A stretch of DNA of 36,486 nucleotides from Streptomyces durocortorensis (GCF_016901035.1 NZ_JAFEUF010000037.1:6341-42826); one strand, 5' to 3'. Positions 6,552 through 14,988 are shown, counted from the first letter of the stretch. Notes: generated by a model from the letters alone, not told the origin. Numbers and translations: made by a program.

Positions 6552-8803
6552 GCACGGCGGTGGCGCAGCGCACGGCTGTGGCTGTTCCGGGGCCTCGTTC
6601 CGGCTGGAAGCGGACGGTGTTGGGTCCGGTGCCGGGCTCCGGGCAGGTGGATGCCACGAGTTCCGGCGACCCGCTGCGTCTGGGTCCAAGGATGCGGCTG
6701 CGGCTGCTCGCGGCAATCCAGGCACTGCTGGCGGATCCGTCGATCGCGGGACAGCCGGACGTGGCGAGGCTCGCGGCGGTGGTGCTGTACGCGAAGTCGC
6801 GGGCGCCGAAGGGGAAGAAGAACGACAACCAGACGTCGATCTGGGTTGCGGAGCTGGGCCGGTGGATGGGCGTGGGCGAGTCCACGGTCAACCGCCGGGC
6901 GCTGGTGCCGCTGCGTGCCTCTGACGGGCTGCACACCAAGGTGAAGAAGAACGAGAAGGGGCACCCGACCGGGCTTGACTGCCTGGTCATGCCGCTGTGG
7001 AACGCCCGCAAGAGTGGCGGAGCCGCGCACCCTCTGGCGCTGTCGCAGGCGGAGCTGGCGACCCTGCTGCACCTCATTGAGGCGCTGTTCGGGCCCGGCT
7101 GGACGCCGGAGGACAAGGAGCCGACACCGCCGGGGCTGCTGGCCGGCCGTACGGGCAAGGGGGCTCCGACCGACCGGCTCGGGCTGCTGCTGATGGTGCT
7201 GAACACTCGGGCATCGGGCTGGCTACAGTTGTGCGGCGGCTCGGTGAAGGTCAAGGAGGGGCGGGGTGCGGCGACGCTGGCCCGGCTGCTGGGCTGCTCA
7301 CCCTCGGGGGCCCGGAAGGTCCTGGACAGACTGACGGAGGCCGGTGTCGTGGCGCGGCAGCGCAAGGCGACATCAACACGGATGAACGGCCGGGCCCGGG
7401 TCTTGCTGCTCCCCGTCGCCCGTGCGCACGGTCGCACGCTGGCCTCTGTGGAGGCGGTTTCGGGCTCCGATGCCGTGTTTTCGGTGCGTCCCGATGGTGC
7501 AGTCGGAGATCAGGCTCCGGCCGGTGCTGCTGGTGCCCTTGGTACGACTGAGATCGGCGCCGCTGAGAGCCCCACGGATGCGGAGGTTCAGGAGCGTCCC
7601 GGTAGTGCAGAGCTCCACGCAGACCACGCTCAGGTGGTTACTCCCGTCGTTACTCCGCAGCTTGATTGTAGTTTTTCCGGCGAAGGCCGTGGTGGGTCCG
7701 GTGATCTGCCGGACCGCGCGTGCGAGCGCGAGGACCAGGCCGTGGACGGCGATGCCGCTGCCCGGCTGACGCTGGTCGACGGCGAGGGTGGCCCGCTGCG
7801 CGGGGAACAGCCGAAGAAGTCCCCGGTCGTTGAAGGTGGGAAGGGCAGCCGCGGGCTGGTGGCCGGTGGCAGCGTGCGGGTCCTGGAGGGTGAAGGTCAG
7901 GGGAGGCAGCAGCAGGGGAGGGTGGCTCTGCCGTCGCTGGATCTTCGGGCCGTCCTGGCCCCGGTCAAGCTGGTCTGGGCGCGCCTGGAGGGCCGGGGTG
8001 TCCGGTGTCTGGTGGAGGCCAAGGTCCGTGCCGAGCTGGCCCGGGTGGTCGGGTTCGCCGGTCCCGCGGACGCGCCGCAGATCCTTGCCGACCGGCTCGC
8101 CCGGCGCCTGGAGAACCAGATGCGGCTGGGCGGTCCGATCACGGACCCGGTGGGCTGGCTGATCGGCCGGGGTCTTCCGCAGATCCGGCTGTGTGCGGAG
8201 CTCCGGTGCGATGAGGGCGCGCTGCTCGACTCCGGCCGGGACTGCCCGCGCTGCGAGGACCGGCAGGCCGACAGCCGTGCCACCCGCCGCTCGGTCGCGG
8301 CCGCCGTGGATGCCGCGATGCCCGGAGCCTCCGAGACCGAGCGGCGGGCGGCCACCGACCGGCAGCTGCACGAGACCGTGACGGCCAGGGCGTGGGCGAA
8401 GGCGTCCGAGTGGGAGCACTACCGCGCCCGGAAGGCCGAAGCGAAGGCTGCCCGCGCTGAAGTAGCCGCCACGCAGTCGGCCGACGAGGTCCCGGCCTCC
8501 TCGGTGGCCCCGGTAGTGCTGCCTGCGCCGCGCCCGGCCGCCGCCATCCCCGCCCCCGTAGTGGAGCCGGAGTTCGCCGACGTCGACGAGGACCAGGAGC
8601 TGGTCCTCGAGGACCTGTCACCCGACGAGGTGCGCGACTGGCGGGTGCGGGCGATGAAGGACCACCAGGTTGTCTTCGACCACATGGACCGCTACGGCGA
8701 GCCGTCGGCCCGGCGCCTGTTCAGTAACCAGCTGGTCGACCAGGCGCAGCACCACGATCGGCTCGGGCACCTGAACCTCGGCTACTCCTGGGGGCAGTCG
8801 TGA
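6548..8803 (+). CDS. Dual winged-helix, Rep-like plasmid protein
   Basis: A 751-aa protein. Residues ~40-140 form one winged-helix-like unit (IWVAELGRWMGVGESTVNRR as recognition region), and residues ~195-285 a second one (GAATLARLLGCSPSGARKVL then DRLTEAGVVARQR). A low-complexity linker follows, then a conserved segment near residues 460-570 ending in a probable zinc site C549, C554, C566, C569. The C-terminus is charged and Ala-rich. Two tandem winged helices recall iteron-binding plasmid initiators, but no sequence-level family match is claimed. It starts with an ATGA junction and its stop overlaps the DciA-like gene by 4 nt. Role as replication initiator is inferred from domain layout, the repeats upstream and this partner. 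It could alternatively be a transcription factor. Confidence 0.7.
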   Translation: MSTAVAQRTAVAVPGPRSGWKRTVLGPVPGSGQVDATSSGDPLRLGPRMRLRLLAAIQALLADPSIAGQPDVARLAAVVLYAKSRAPKGKKNDNQTSIWVAELGRWMGVGESTVNRRALVPLRASDGLHTKVKKNEKGHPTGLDCLVMPLWNARKSGGAAHPLALSQAELATLLHLIEALFGPGWTPEDKEPTPPGLLAGRTGKGAPTDRLGLLLMVLNTRASGWLQLCGGSVKVKEGRGAATLARLLGCSPSGARKVLDRLTEAGVVARQRKATSTRMNGRARVLLLPVARAHGRTLASVEAVSGSDAVFSVRPDGAVGDQAPAGAAGALGTTEIGAAESPTDAEVQERPGSAELHADHAQVVTPVVTPQLDCSFSGEGRGGSGDLPDRACEREDQAVDGDAAARLTLVDGEGGPLRGEQPKKSPVVEGGKGSRGLVAGGSVRVLEGEGQGRQQQGRVALPSLDLRAVLAPVKLVWARLEGRGVRCLVEAKVRAELARVVGFAGPADAPQILADRLARRLENQMRLGGPITDPVGWLIGRGLPQIRLCAELRCDEGALLDSGRDCPRCEDRQADSRATRRSVAAAVDAAMPGASETERRAATDRQLHETVTARAWAKASEWEHYRARKAEAKAARAEVAATQSADEVPASSVAPVVLPAPRPAAAIPAPVVEPEFADVDEDQELVLEDLSPDEVRDWRVRAMKDHQVVFDHMDRYGEPSARRLFSNQLVDQAQHHDRLGHLNLGYSWGQS

Positions 8804-9636
8804 GCGGTGGCGAGGTGTCCGGTGTCGACCTGGCGCGTCAGGCCCTGCTTGCGGCCCGGGAGGCGGCAAGGAAGAACGGCGCCACCAGCAAGAAGCCGAA
8901 GCGGCGCACCACCACCGTCGTACGCCGTGATGGCCGTGAGCCGCTCGGGCTGGGCAGCGCGATCGGCATGATGATGACCGAGCGCGGCACGGCCACCCCG
9001 GCCGCCGGCGGAAGCGTCCTCGCCGACTTCGATACCATCCTCGCGGCGGTCGTGCCCGAGCTCGCCGGGCGGGTCCAGGCCGTGGCCTTCGACGCGGAGA
9101 CCGGCCGCCTGGACGTTGCCCCCGACATTCCCGCAGCCGGGACGCAGCTGCGCTGGAACGCGCCGAAGCTGGTCGCGGCGGCCAACAAGCGGGTGTCCGG
9201 TGCGAACGTCCGCGCCCTGCACGTCCTGGCGCCCGCACCCGTAAAGGCCGGCCCCGCCACGGCGGCCGCCGAACAGGCCCAGCAGCCGACCGCACCCGCC
9301 GCACCGATGCACCGCGCGGATCCGCCGGAGGGCTACCGCGAAGCCATCGCCGCACACCGCGCCACCTGGAACACCACCCAGCAGCACACCAACTCCGAGA
9401 TCCAGGCGGCCGCCGAACGGCAGCTCCGTGAACGGATCCGGGAGCCGGAGGAGAACTTCGCCGACGGCCGCCAGGCCCTCGATGAACTCCGCGCAAAAGT
9501 GGCCGCCCAGCAGCAGGTGTGTCCCAGCGATGCTTCCCGGGCACGGGCCCTGCACCGCCTCGCCGCCGAACGCGCTGGGCTGGCCACCATCGCCCCGGCG
9601 GCGGTCGCGCCCCGGCGTCTGGACCGTACGGCGTGA
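8800..9636 (+). CDS. DciA/DUF721-like protein
   Basis: A 278-aa protein. Residues ~70-150 look like the DUF721/DciA domain: an acidic helix ILAAVVPELAGRVQAVAF, then TGRLDVAPDIPAAGTQLRW, then NKRVSGANVRALHVL, the order expected for the KH-like DciA fold. DciA interacts with the replicative helicase DnaB and helps load it. The C-terminal half is a helical, charged region (YREAIAAHRATWNTTQQHTN...) unlike chromosomal DciA. The GTG start lies inside the stop of the Rep-like gene (GTGA), so the two are translationally coupled. An initiator plus helicase-loading factor makes sense for a plasmid replicon. The last ~100 codons are repeated in damaged form at 19482-19774. Confidence 0.68.
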   Translation: MSGGEVSGVDLARQALLAAREAARKNGATSKKPKRRTTTVVRRDGREPLGLGSAIGMMMTERGTATPAAGGSVLADFDTILAAVVPELAGRVQAVAFDAETGRLDVAPDIPAAGTQLRWNAPKLVAAANKRVSGANVRALHVLAPAPVKAGPATAAAEQAQQPTAPAAPMHRADPPEGYREAIAAHRATWNTTQQHTNSEIQAAAERQLRERIREPEENFADGRQALDELRAKVAAQQQVCPSDASRARALHRLAAERAGLATIAPAAVAPRRLDRTA

Positions 9637-9639
9637 GGT

Positions 9640-10095
9640 TAGGCGCCGACGCCGACACGTCCAAGGCGCCGGGGGTGGCTGAAGGTCGAGCAGGAGCTTC
9701 GGCGGCCGGGGGCGCGGTGTTCTGGGAGGGCGAGGCCCGATGCGCTGCGCGGCTGCCGCCGGGCGGGCCGCCTCACGAGTCCTGCGGTCGGTCGGGTCTG
9801 CTTGTTTGCGCGCCATGCCTGCGCAACGGCTGGTCTTCGGCCGGGTTTCGGGTCGCGCTGTCCTCGCCGTGCCGGACCTGGGGCCGCCGGGGGGTGTGCC
9901 GGTGTCGACGGCGCTGGGCCCGGCTACTAGATTCCCGAATGGAGGTTCGAATGCTGATGTTACAAAAGGTGACCGGAAGCTTACGAATATCGAGGCGCGC
10001 AGCCCGAATCCCCGGGCGAGCGGGCATCGTTGGGCACCACAGCGCGTCGTTGGTATTGCGACGGCGCGGGAGTCGTGCACGGCAGGAGGAAACCG
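9640..10095. other. Intergenic stretch before DUF5131 gene
   Basis: About 450 bases. I see no gene with a ribosome-binding site and plausible protein. The part near 9930-10000 is locally A/T-richer and may carry the promoter of the gene at 10096, whose AGGAGGAAA ribosome-binding site ends just before its GTG. Confidence 0.4.
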
Positions 10096-10842
10096 GTGAG
10101 TGACCGCAGCGCCATCGAGTGGACCGAGGCGACCTGGAACCCCACGACCGGGTGCGACAGGGTATCGGTCGGCTGCGACAACTGCTATGCCCTGGCGCTG
10201 GCGAAACGGCTCAAGGCGATGGGCGCGGCGAAGTATCAGAACGACGGGGACCCGCGGACATCCGGACCCGGGTTCGATGTGACGCTTCACCCGGACGCGT
10301 TGGACGTCCCGTACGGGTGGAAGGCGCCGCGGGTGGTGTTCGTCAACTCGATGTCGGACCTGTTCCACGCCCGCGTCCCGCTGGATTTCGTGCGCCAGGT
10401 ATTCCAGGTCATGGCCGATACTCCGCAGCACACCTACCAGGTGCTGACGAAGCGGGCGCGGCGGCTGCGCCAGATCGCGCCGAAGCTGGACTGGCCGGCG
10501 AACCTCTGGATGGGCGTCTCCGTCGAATCCGAGGCCGAGCTTGCGCGTATCGACGACCTGCGCCGGGTGCCTGCCGCCGTGCGGTTCCTGTCCTGCGAGC
10601 CGCTGCTGGGCCCGCTGCCCGGCCTCGACCTGGATGGGATCCACTGGGTCATCGCCGGCGGCGAGTCCGGACCCAGCCACCGGATGCTGGACGAGGCATG
10701 GGTGACGCAGATCCGCGACACCTGTCAGAAGGCGGATGTGGCCTTCTTCTTCAAGCAGTGGGGCGGGCGCACCCCGAAGGCCGGCGGCCGCCTCCTGGAG
10801 GGCCGGACCTGGGACCAGATGCCGCTGCTCGTCCCGGCCTGA
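10096..10842 (+). CDS. DUF5131 (phage Gp37/Gp68-like) three-Cys-motif protein
   Basis: A 248-aa protein starting MSDRSAIEWTEATWNPTTGC. The three cysteines C20, C27 and C30 (C-x6-C-x2-C) define the three-Cys-motif family and resemble a radical-SAM-type iron-sulfur cluster site. Further family marks are VVFVNSMSDLFH, YQVLTKRARRL, WMGVSVE and WVIAGGESGP. I chose the GTG at 10096, with AGGAGGAAA in front, over an upstream ATG at 10030 whose extension has no family similarity. DUF5131 genes recur in phages and mobile DNA together with a TcmP partner, which is present here on the opposite strand facing it. The reaction is unknown; nucleic-acid or nucleotide modification is a common suggestion. Confidence 0.85.
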   Translation: MSDRSAIEWTEATWNPTTGCDRVSVGCDNCYALALAKRLKAMGAAKYQNDGDPRTSGPGFDVTLHPDALDVPYGWKAPRVVFVNSMSDLFHARVPLDFVRQVFQVMADTPQHTYQVLTKRARRLRQIAPKLDWPANLWMGVSVESEAELARIDDLRRVPAAVRFLSCEPLLGPLPGLDLDGIHWVIAGGESGPSHRMLDEAWVTQIRDTCQKADVAFFFKQWGGRTPKAGGRLLEGRTWDQMPLLVPA

Positions 10843-10857
10843 CCCCGTACGTGCAAC

Positions 10858-10896
10858 GTGTGGCCGGGCCCCGGGAGAGCAGGGGCCTGGCCACAC
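10858..10896. terminator. Bidirectional hairpin terminator
   Basis: Arms GTGTGGCCGGGCCCC (10858-10872) and GGGGCCTGGCCACAC (10882-10896) pair over 15 bp with one mismatch and a 9-nt loop. It lies between the convergent stops of the DUF5131 and TcmP genes and can serve both. Confidence 0.8.
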
Positions 10897-10901
10897 GGGC
10901 G

Positions 10902-12068
10902 TCAGACCAGGAGAGAGCCGGGGGCGACGGTGATTTCCCGGGTCCGCTTTACGCCGACCCCGTTGCTGGGCGTCTTGCCCTGTTCGTGCAGGAGCCGCAC
11001 CGCCTGGCGGGCCACCTTTTCGGTCACCTGCCCGTAGAAGGACCCGAAAATCTCCAGCGTGTGGTCGACGAGCTTCACCTGGCGCCGGGACCGGATCAGC
11101 AGCTTCTCCAGGTTGGCCGCGATCTCCGGCAGGGCTTTCGCCTCGACTTCCTTCGGGTCCGGGGCCAGGGAGAACAGGGCGTCCTCCTCGCGCTCCTCCA
11201 GCTCTTTCCACCACTCGGCCCTCGCCCGGGCCACGGCGTCGCCGAACACCCATAGGCCGTATGGGCTGCGGGTCGCGAACACCAGCCGGTAGACGGCGCG
11301 CTGGCGCGGCGAGTGCGATACCGGAACCGACTGCACCACCATGCCGGTGCGCTGCTCCAGCCGGCGGGCGTACTCGGCGGCCACCGCCTCGATGGCGTCC
11401 TCGGCCGCGCCGTTCCTGCCGCGGGAGGCGACCGCGTCGGCGAAGTACTCCCGCCACCACGTTCCGCCGCACACGTCGTCGAAGCGCTGCAGCGACCTCT
11501 CGTTCCCCTTGGGGGAGCGGACGTGGCCTCCCAGGCGCCACACCGCCATCATGCTGAAGTTCATCAGCAGCTCGGTCGCGGGGCGTTTCTGCGGGCGCTT
11601 GCGGGCGAGCACCTCCACCAGGCGGTCCTGCGGCAGGACGAGCCCGCACGGGTCCAGGAACAGGAACAGCGGCTCGCGTACCGCCCGTTCGACGACCTGG
11701 TCCAGGACGCTGTCGACCTCTCCGCGATGGGCATGCGCCCGGACCCCTCTGGACCGGTACTGCTGGACCACCTCGCTCAGCCGGTCATGCGACTTCGCCT
11801 GCGCTTCCGAGAAGAAGCACTCCAGGGTGAGCCCCGCCTTGGCCCGCAGGTGCGAGGCGACCCGCAGGGCGATCTCGCCGGAGGCCGGCTGGCCGTTCTC
11901 GTAGCGGCCCTCGCCCGCGTACCCGTCGAGGTAGACCACCCGCTTGTCGTGGGACTGCGTGCCTGTCATCCCGCCGAACTGCGGCAGATACCGCCGCAGC
12001 AGGTCGTGCTTGAACACACTGGGCAATGCCTTGTCCGCCCAGTACTCCCCGCTCGTGCCTGACGACAT
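10902..12068 (-). CDS. tcmP: Three-Cys-motif partner protein (TcmP)
   Basis: A 388-aa protein. Residues ~30-75 contain VVYLDGYAGEGRYENGQPAS, and a later block is LFLFLDPCGL. These are the hallmarks of the TcmP family (TIGR04474) and look like motifs I and IV of a Rossmann methyltransferase. EYWADKALPSVFKHDLLRRYL is the typical N-terminus. I placed the start at the ATG at 12068; an in-frame start at 12161 would add a 31-aa Cys-rich, non-conserved leader. TcmP genes sit beside three-Cys-motif DUF5131 genes, normally in one direction; here they converge on a shared terminator. The likely role is joint action on a nucleic acid or its precursor, possibly as defence or counter-defence. This is not established. 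Confidence 0.82.
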   Translation of the reverse strand: MSSGTSGEYWADKALPSVFKHDLLRRYLPQFGGMTGTQSHDKRVVYLDGYAGEGRYENGQPASGEIALRVASHLRAKAGLTLECFFSEAQAKSHDRLSEVVQQYRSRGVRAHAHRGEVDSVLDQVVERAVREPLFLFLDPCGLVLPQDRLVEVLARKRPQKRPATELLMNFSMMAVWRLGGHVRSPKGNERSLQRFDDVCGGTWWREYFADAVASRGRNGAAEDAIEAVAAEYARRLEQRTGMVVQSVPVSHSPRQRAVYRLVFATRSPYGLWVFGDAVARARAEWWKELEEREEDALFSLAPDPKEVEAKALPEIAANLEKLLIRSRRQVKLVDHTLEIFGSFYGQVTEKVARQAVRLLHEQGKTPSNGVGVKRTREITVAPGSLLV

Positions 12069-12241
12069 CGCAACCCCCCACTTCACCGTATCCAATTGAT
12101 CACAGATAGTGAGGCACGTGGGCGGGGTTAAGCACAAGAGCACCACCGGGCGACAACGCACGACCTTTGAGCCACTGCGTCACAAAAACCATCTCGCCAG
12201 CAGTGACTGGAGCGTTGGCGATCAGCCCATCACCCATGAAA

Positions 12242-12265
12242 GGGTACGGGTACGCACCCGTACCC
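12242..12265. promoter_or_regulatory. Perfect palindrome, likely toxin-antitoxin operator
   Basis: Arms GGGTACGGGT (12242-12251) and ACCCGTACCC (12256-12265) are exact inverted repeats around ACGC. It lies 26 nt before the antitoxin start. RHH antitoxins bind such sites to repress their own operon, so this is a strong autoregulation candidate. Confidence 0.75.
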
Positions 12266-12291
12266 ACCCATGGATGGTCGGAGACCTGACG

Positions 12292-12549
12292 ATGTCCGAT
12301 GCCAACGTTCGTATCCCCGAGGAAGCCAAGGACCGGCTTGCCGCCATAGCGGCCGCGGAGGGGCTGTCGCTGCGCGGCTACCTGGCACGTCTCGCGCAGA
12401 CCCTGCTGACACCGGCCGAGCGGGCCGAACGGGCGGAGCGGGCGCGGGCCGCCCTGGAGGAGTGGAACGGCTACGCCCCTACTCCCGCCGAGCAGGACGA
12501 CCTGGACCACGAGCTGGACCGGCGCCTGGCCCAGGTGGCCGGCCGGTGA
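12292..12549 (+). CDS. VapB-like antitoxin (ribbon-helix-helix-like)
   Basis: An 85-aa protein. The first ~40 residues, NVRIPEEAKDRLAAIAAAEG then LSLRGYLARLAQ, fit a beta-strand followed by two helices, as in ribbon-helix-helix antitoxins. The C-terminal half is acidic and Arg/Glu-rich (AERAERAERARAALEEW) and would wrap the toxin. The ATG at 12292 has GGAG 8 nt upstream. Its stop overlaps the toxin GTG by 4 nt, the usual antitoxin-first arrangement. The palindrome at 12242-12265 is the probable operator. Confidence 0.78.
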   Translation: MSDANVRIPEEAKDRLAAIAAAEGLSLRGYLARLAQTLLTPAERAERAERARAALEEWNGYAPTPAEQDDLDHELDRRLAQVAGR

Positions 12550-12926
12550 CCGACACCCTGCACATCGTCCTGGACGACACCGCGATGACAGCGGCCGGAC
12601 AGGGCAACATCCTGGCCTCCCGCCTCATCCACCGCGCCCACGCAGAACCCGGATGGTTCTTGTACGCCCCGGCCTGCGCTCTCGTCGAAGCCGACCGGGC
12701 CCGCCCCGGCACGGCCGAACACCTGGCCTCACTTCCCGGCGTCACCGTCCTGGACCTCGACCTGGCCGCCGCACTGGCCATCGCCCAGCAAAAGACCTGG
12801 GCTACAGCTCACAGCCAGTACGCCGCGCAGCCCACCGCCGACCGCCCCGACGGGGCAGTCATCGCCACCACCGCCCCGCGCCGGTGGGCGGGACAGCCCG
12901 TCCGGGTCCTGGATCTCACCCCGTGA
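12546..12926 (+). CDS. PIN-domain-like (VapC-type) toxin
   Basis: A 126-aa protein with a divergent PIN layout: HIVLDDTAM (D10, D11) at the first strand, E48 in CALVEADR, and D102 in PDGAVIATTAP near the C-terminus. PIN toxins are metal-dependent RNases that use three or four such acidic residues. LDLDLAAALAIAQ around residue 70 is also family-like. The GTG start overlaps the antitoxin stop (GTGA). The rest of the sequence is diverged from classical VapC, so confidence in RNase activity is moderate. The pair probably stabilises the replicon or responds to phage. Confidence 0.72.
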   Translation: MTDTLHIVLDDTAMTAAGQGNILASRLIHRAHAEPGWFLYAPACALVEADRARPGTAEHLASLPGVTVLDLDLAAALAIAQQKTWATAHSQYAAQPTADRPDGAVIATTAPRRWAGQPVRVLDLTP

Positions 12927-13011
12927 ACCACCACGGCAGGCAGCCGAGGCCCCCTTACCGGTCGGCGACGGGGCCACGAGCTGAGGGCCCGTCCTGTCCC
13001 GGAGCGTGCGG

Positions 13012-14190
13012 TCAGAGCTGGGCGGGGGCGACGGCTGTCTGCCTGCGTGCTGCGGGCAGAGCGATGCCTTGTTGCTGAGCGGCCGACCCAGGGCGGAGCG
13101 TCCAGGGGACTTCTCCGGTCTTGGTCAGCCATTCGTTCGCTACCAGGCGCACCACGACGAAGCCGAGGACAGGGCGCGGGAGAGTCCAGCCCATGCCGTC
13201 TCCCAGTTGCTTGAACGAGGGGCCGTGCCCGTGCTCGGCCCGGAAGGCCACGTTGAAGTCTGCGGCCTGCGGGCCGCGGTCCGGGTGTCCGTCCTTCCAC
13301 TGCCCGTAGGCCACCTTGACGTTCCGGGGGAAGAACTTGTTTCCCGCCGGGAGCATGAAGGCCTCCGCGATCCGTTCCGCGGACTGGGAACACAGGGCGC
13401 AGTGTTCGACGCTCTCCACGTGCCGCCGCAGCGCGGGTGTGGCCGCGTCCTTCCACTGATCCCAGGCCTCGGTGCGGAACGCGAACCACCGGCCGGCCCC
13501 CGCTCGTGCCGGGCGCAGGGCCTTCTCCTCCTCGGTGGGCGGTCTCCTCCCCGCCAGGTGACCAACTGCGGGGGCCACCTGGAACGTCGTGCCGGAGAGT
13601 TCGGTGAGGAACCCCTTGCTCAGCAGGTCCGGCAGCGCACCCCGGCAAGCTTCAGGCAGGTCGGCAGGCGCCTGGCCGAGGAGCGTTGCGGTGCTGTGGG
13701 CGGCGGTGAACAGCGCAGCCAGCCGAGCGGCCGGTGGAAGCTTTTTGACCGGCTTGGCCGACAGCGCCCGGGTGGTCCATCCGGACACCCGCGAGCGCAC
13801 CTGCCTTCCCAGGGGCAGCGGATGGCCGATCTCGCGGGCCAGGTCGGGGACGGTGACGGGGACCGGCGGCGCGTCAGGATCACTGTCGAAGATCCCGTCC
13901 CCGATCTGCCAGCCCAGGCCACGAAGAGCCTCGACAGCTTCGCGGGGATCATGCAACCTCAGAGCAGCAAGATCCGCACCCGTGAGGTTCCCGGTGCCGC
14001 CGCGCGCTGCTCTGATAGTCACCACGACGGCAAGGAGCTGCGGGTCGGGTCCGGGCAGGGGCAGGGATGCCACGTAGCTGAGCAGCGCACGGGCAGCCTC
14101 ACCCTGCTGCGCCGTCAAGAGGAACGGCAGCGGCTGCGAAACGTCGACCCCCGCGCCGGGCTTGCTGGAACTGGATGCTGGCTCTGACAC
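13012..14190 (-). CDS. Hypothetical 392-aa protein with CxxC pair
   Basis: I do not recognise the family. The protein is Ala/Leu/Pro-rich with no signal peptide or membrane segment. Landmarks are a helical N-terminal part (QQGEAARALLSYVASLPLPG), a central DLAREIGHPLPLGRQVRSRV segment that could be helix-turn-helix-like, VEHCALC with a CxxC, and a C-terminal part (FKQLGDGMGWTLPRPVLGFV) that looks like a second DNA-binding-like helix pair. Third positions are strongly G/C-biased, so it is a real gene. It is convergent with the toxin gene; a weak hairpin (GGCCCC 12948-12953, GGGGCC 12970-12975) lies between them. It is divergent from the EACC1-caspase pair, separated by a gene fragment. Confidence 0.6.
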   Translation of the reverse strand: MSEPASSSSKPGAGVDVSQPLPFLLTAQQGEAARALLSYVASLPLPGPDPQLLAVVVTIRAARGGTGNLTGADLAALRLHDPREAVEALRGLGWQIGDGIFDSDPDAPPVPVTVPDLAREIGHPLPLGRQVRSRVSGWTTRALSAKPVKKLPPAARLAALFTAAHSTATLLGQAPADLPEACRGALPDLLSKGFLTELSGTTFQVAPAVGHLAGRRPPTEEEKALRPARAGAGRWFAFRTEAWDQWKDAATPALRRHVESVEHCALCSQSAERIAEAFMLPAGNKFFPRNVKVAYGQWKDGHPDRGPQAADFNVAFRAEHGHGPSFKQLGDGMGWTLPRPVLGFVVVRLVANEWLTKTGEVPWTLRPGSAAQQQGIALPAARRQTAVAPAQL

Positions 14191-14281
14191 GCACTTCCAA
14201 CGCCCCCCGGCGGCCGCAGTTACTGGTGAACCCCCGCATGGAGCAGTAAGCCCGGCCCCCAGGGTCCGCTACCGCGCTCAT

Positions 14282-14390
14282 GGGCGCCGTCGACACCGGT
14301 GAGCTCGGCGGCGATCCGGTTGTAGGCGGTCGTGGCCAGGGCCCAGTCCGCTTCGAGCGGGGGGTGGCGTGGCGGGTGTCCCACCGGGCG
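14282..14390 (-). pseudogene. Fragment of the hypothetical gene found at 24427-24945
   Basis: Read leftwards, this stretch encodes PPLEADWALATTAYNRIAAE followed by LTGVDG, nearly identical to the C-terminal part of the gene at 24427-24945. The nucleotide similarity begins near 14390, fades past ~14282, and lacks the rest of that gene. The fragment lies just upstream of the EACC1 gene and marks a recombination border. The flanking bases 14191-14281 and 14391-14601 hold no other gene I can support. Confidence 0.75.
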
Positions 14391-14601
14391 GCCAACACTA
14401 CGAGAGGGGCCATCTACGCTGGCAAACGCGCCGGAATCGAGATCTGCTTCACCGGCCACAGGCCGCACCTCGGGCTGGCCACGTATCTCCGGGGCGTGAC
14501 GGAACATCATGCAGCACCGAGTGACCGAAGTGGCATAACGAATGCGGGCGTTCATCTGTACGCTGCTTGGCAGAGTGGTTCGCATTCTGGCAGGGGGAAG
14601 T

Positions 14602-14988
14602 GTGGATGTGACAGTGAGCGCCGATGGCCTGGACGGCGCCGATAAACTTCGGTCGCTGAACGAGTGGTTAGGTGACGTCCAGCAGTTTCGAGGCCGGATC
14701 AGACTCGCGGAGCGACCGCCCGAGCCGGGAACTCTGGGGCCGGTGCTGGACGCACTCGTCGTGACCCTCGGGCCGGCCGGGGCGGCGACTGCGTTCGCCA
14801 CCGCCACGATCGCCTGGCTACGCACTCGGCGTGGCGAGTTGCGCATTAAGGTGACGCTCGCGGACCGCAGGTCGCTGGAACTGACCGCCAAGAACGTGTC
14901 CGATCTCGACTCCGCCGCCCTTCAGCAGCAAGTTGATCACATTGTCACGATGCTTGAGCAAGGGCAGGCGTCCGGCGATGACCGATGA
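14602..14988 (+). CDS. Effector-associated constant component 1 (EACC1)-like adaptor
   Basis: A 128-aa protein beginning MDVTVSADGLDGADKLRSL. The order of an N-terminal strand, a central hydrophobic helical stretch (GPVLDALVVTLGPAGAATAF), TIAWLRTRRGELRIKVTLAD and a C-terminal helix matches EACC1, the small partner encoded next to effectors in actinobacterial conflict systems. I chose the GTG at 14602, with GGGGG just upstream; an in-frame ATG at 14542 would add 20 residues without a ribosome-binding site. Codon 23 is TTA (14668-14670), requiring tRNA BldA in Streptomyces. The stop is 3 nt before the caspase-STAND start. It likely links signal recognition to effector activation; the mechanism is not known. 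Confidence 0.8.
   Translation: MDVTVSADGLDGADKLRSLNEWLGDVQQFRGRIRLAERPPEPGTLGPVLDALVVTLGPAGAATAFATATIAWLRTRRGELRIKVTLADRRSLELTAKNVSDLDSAALQQQVDHIVTMLEQGQASGDDR

Noticed and set aside
9740..10099. 119-codon plus-strand frame before the DUF5131 gene
   Set aside because: No ribosome-binding site, no family resemblance and mixed codon bias; it overlaps the likely promoter region.
8782..11649. 955-codon minus-strand frame spanning several genes
   Set aside because: It runs antisense to the DciA-like and DUF5131 genes and the composition is typical of a high-G+C shadow frame.
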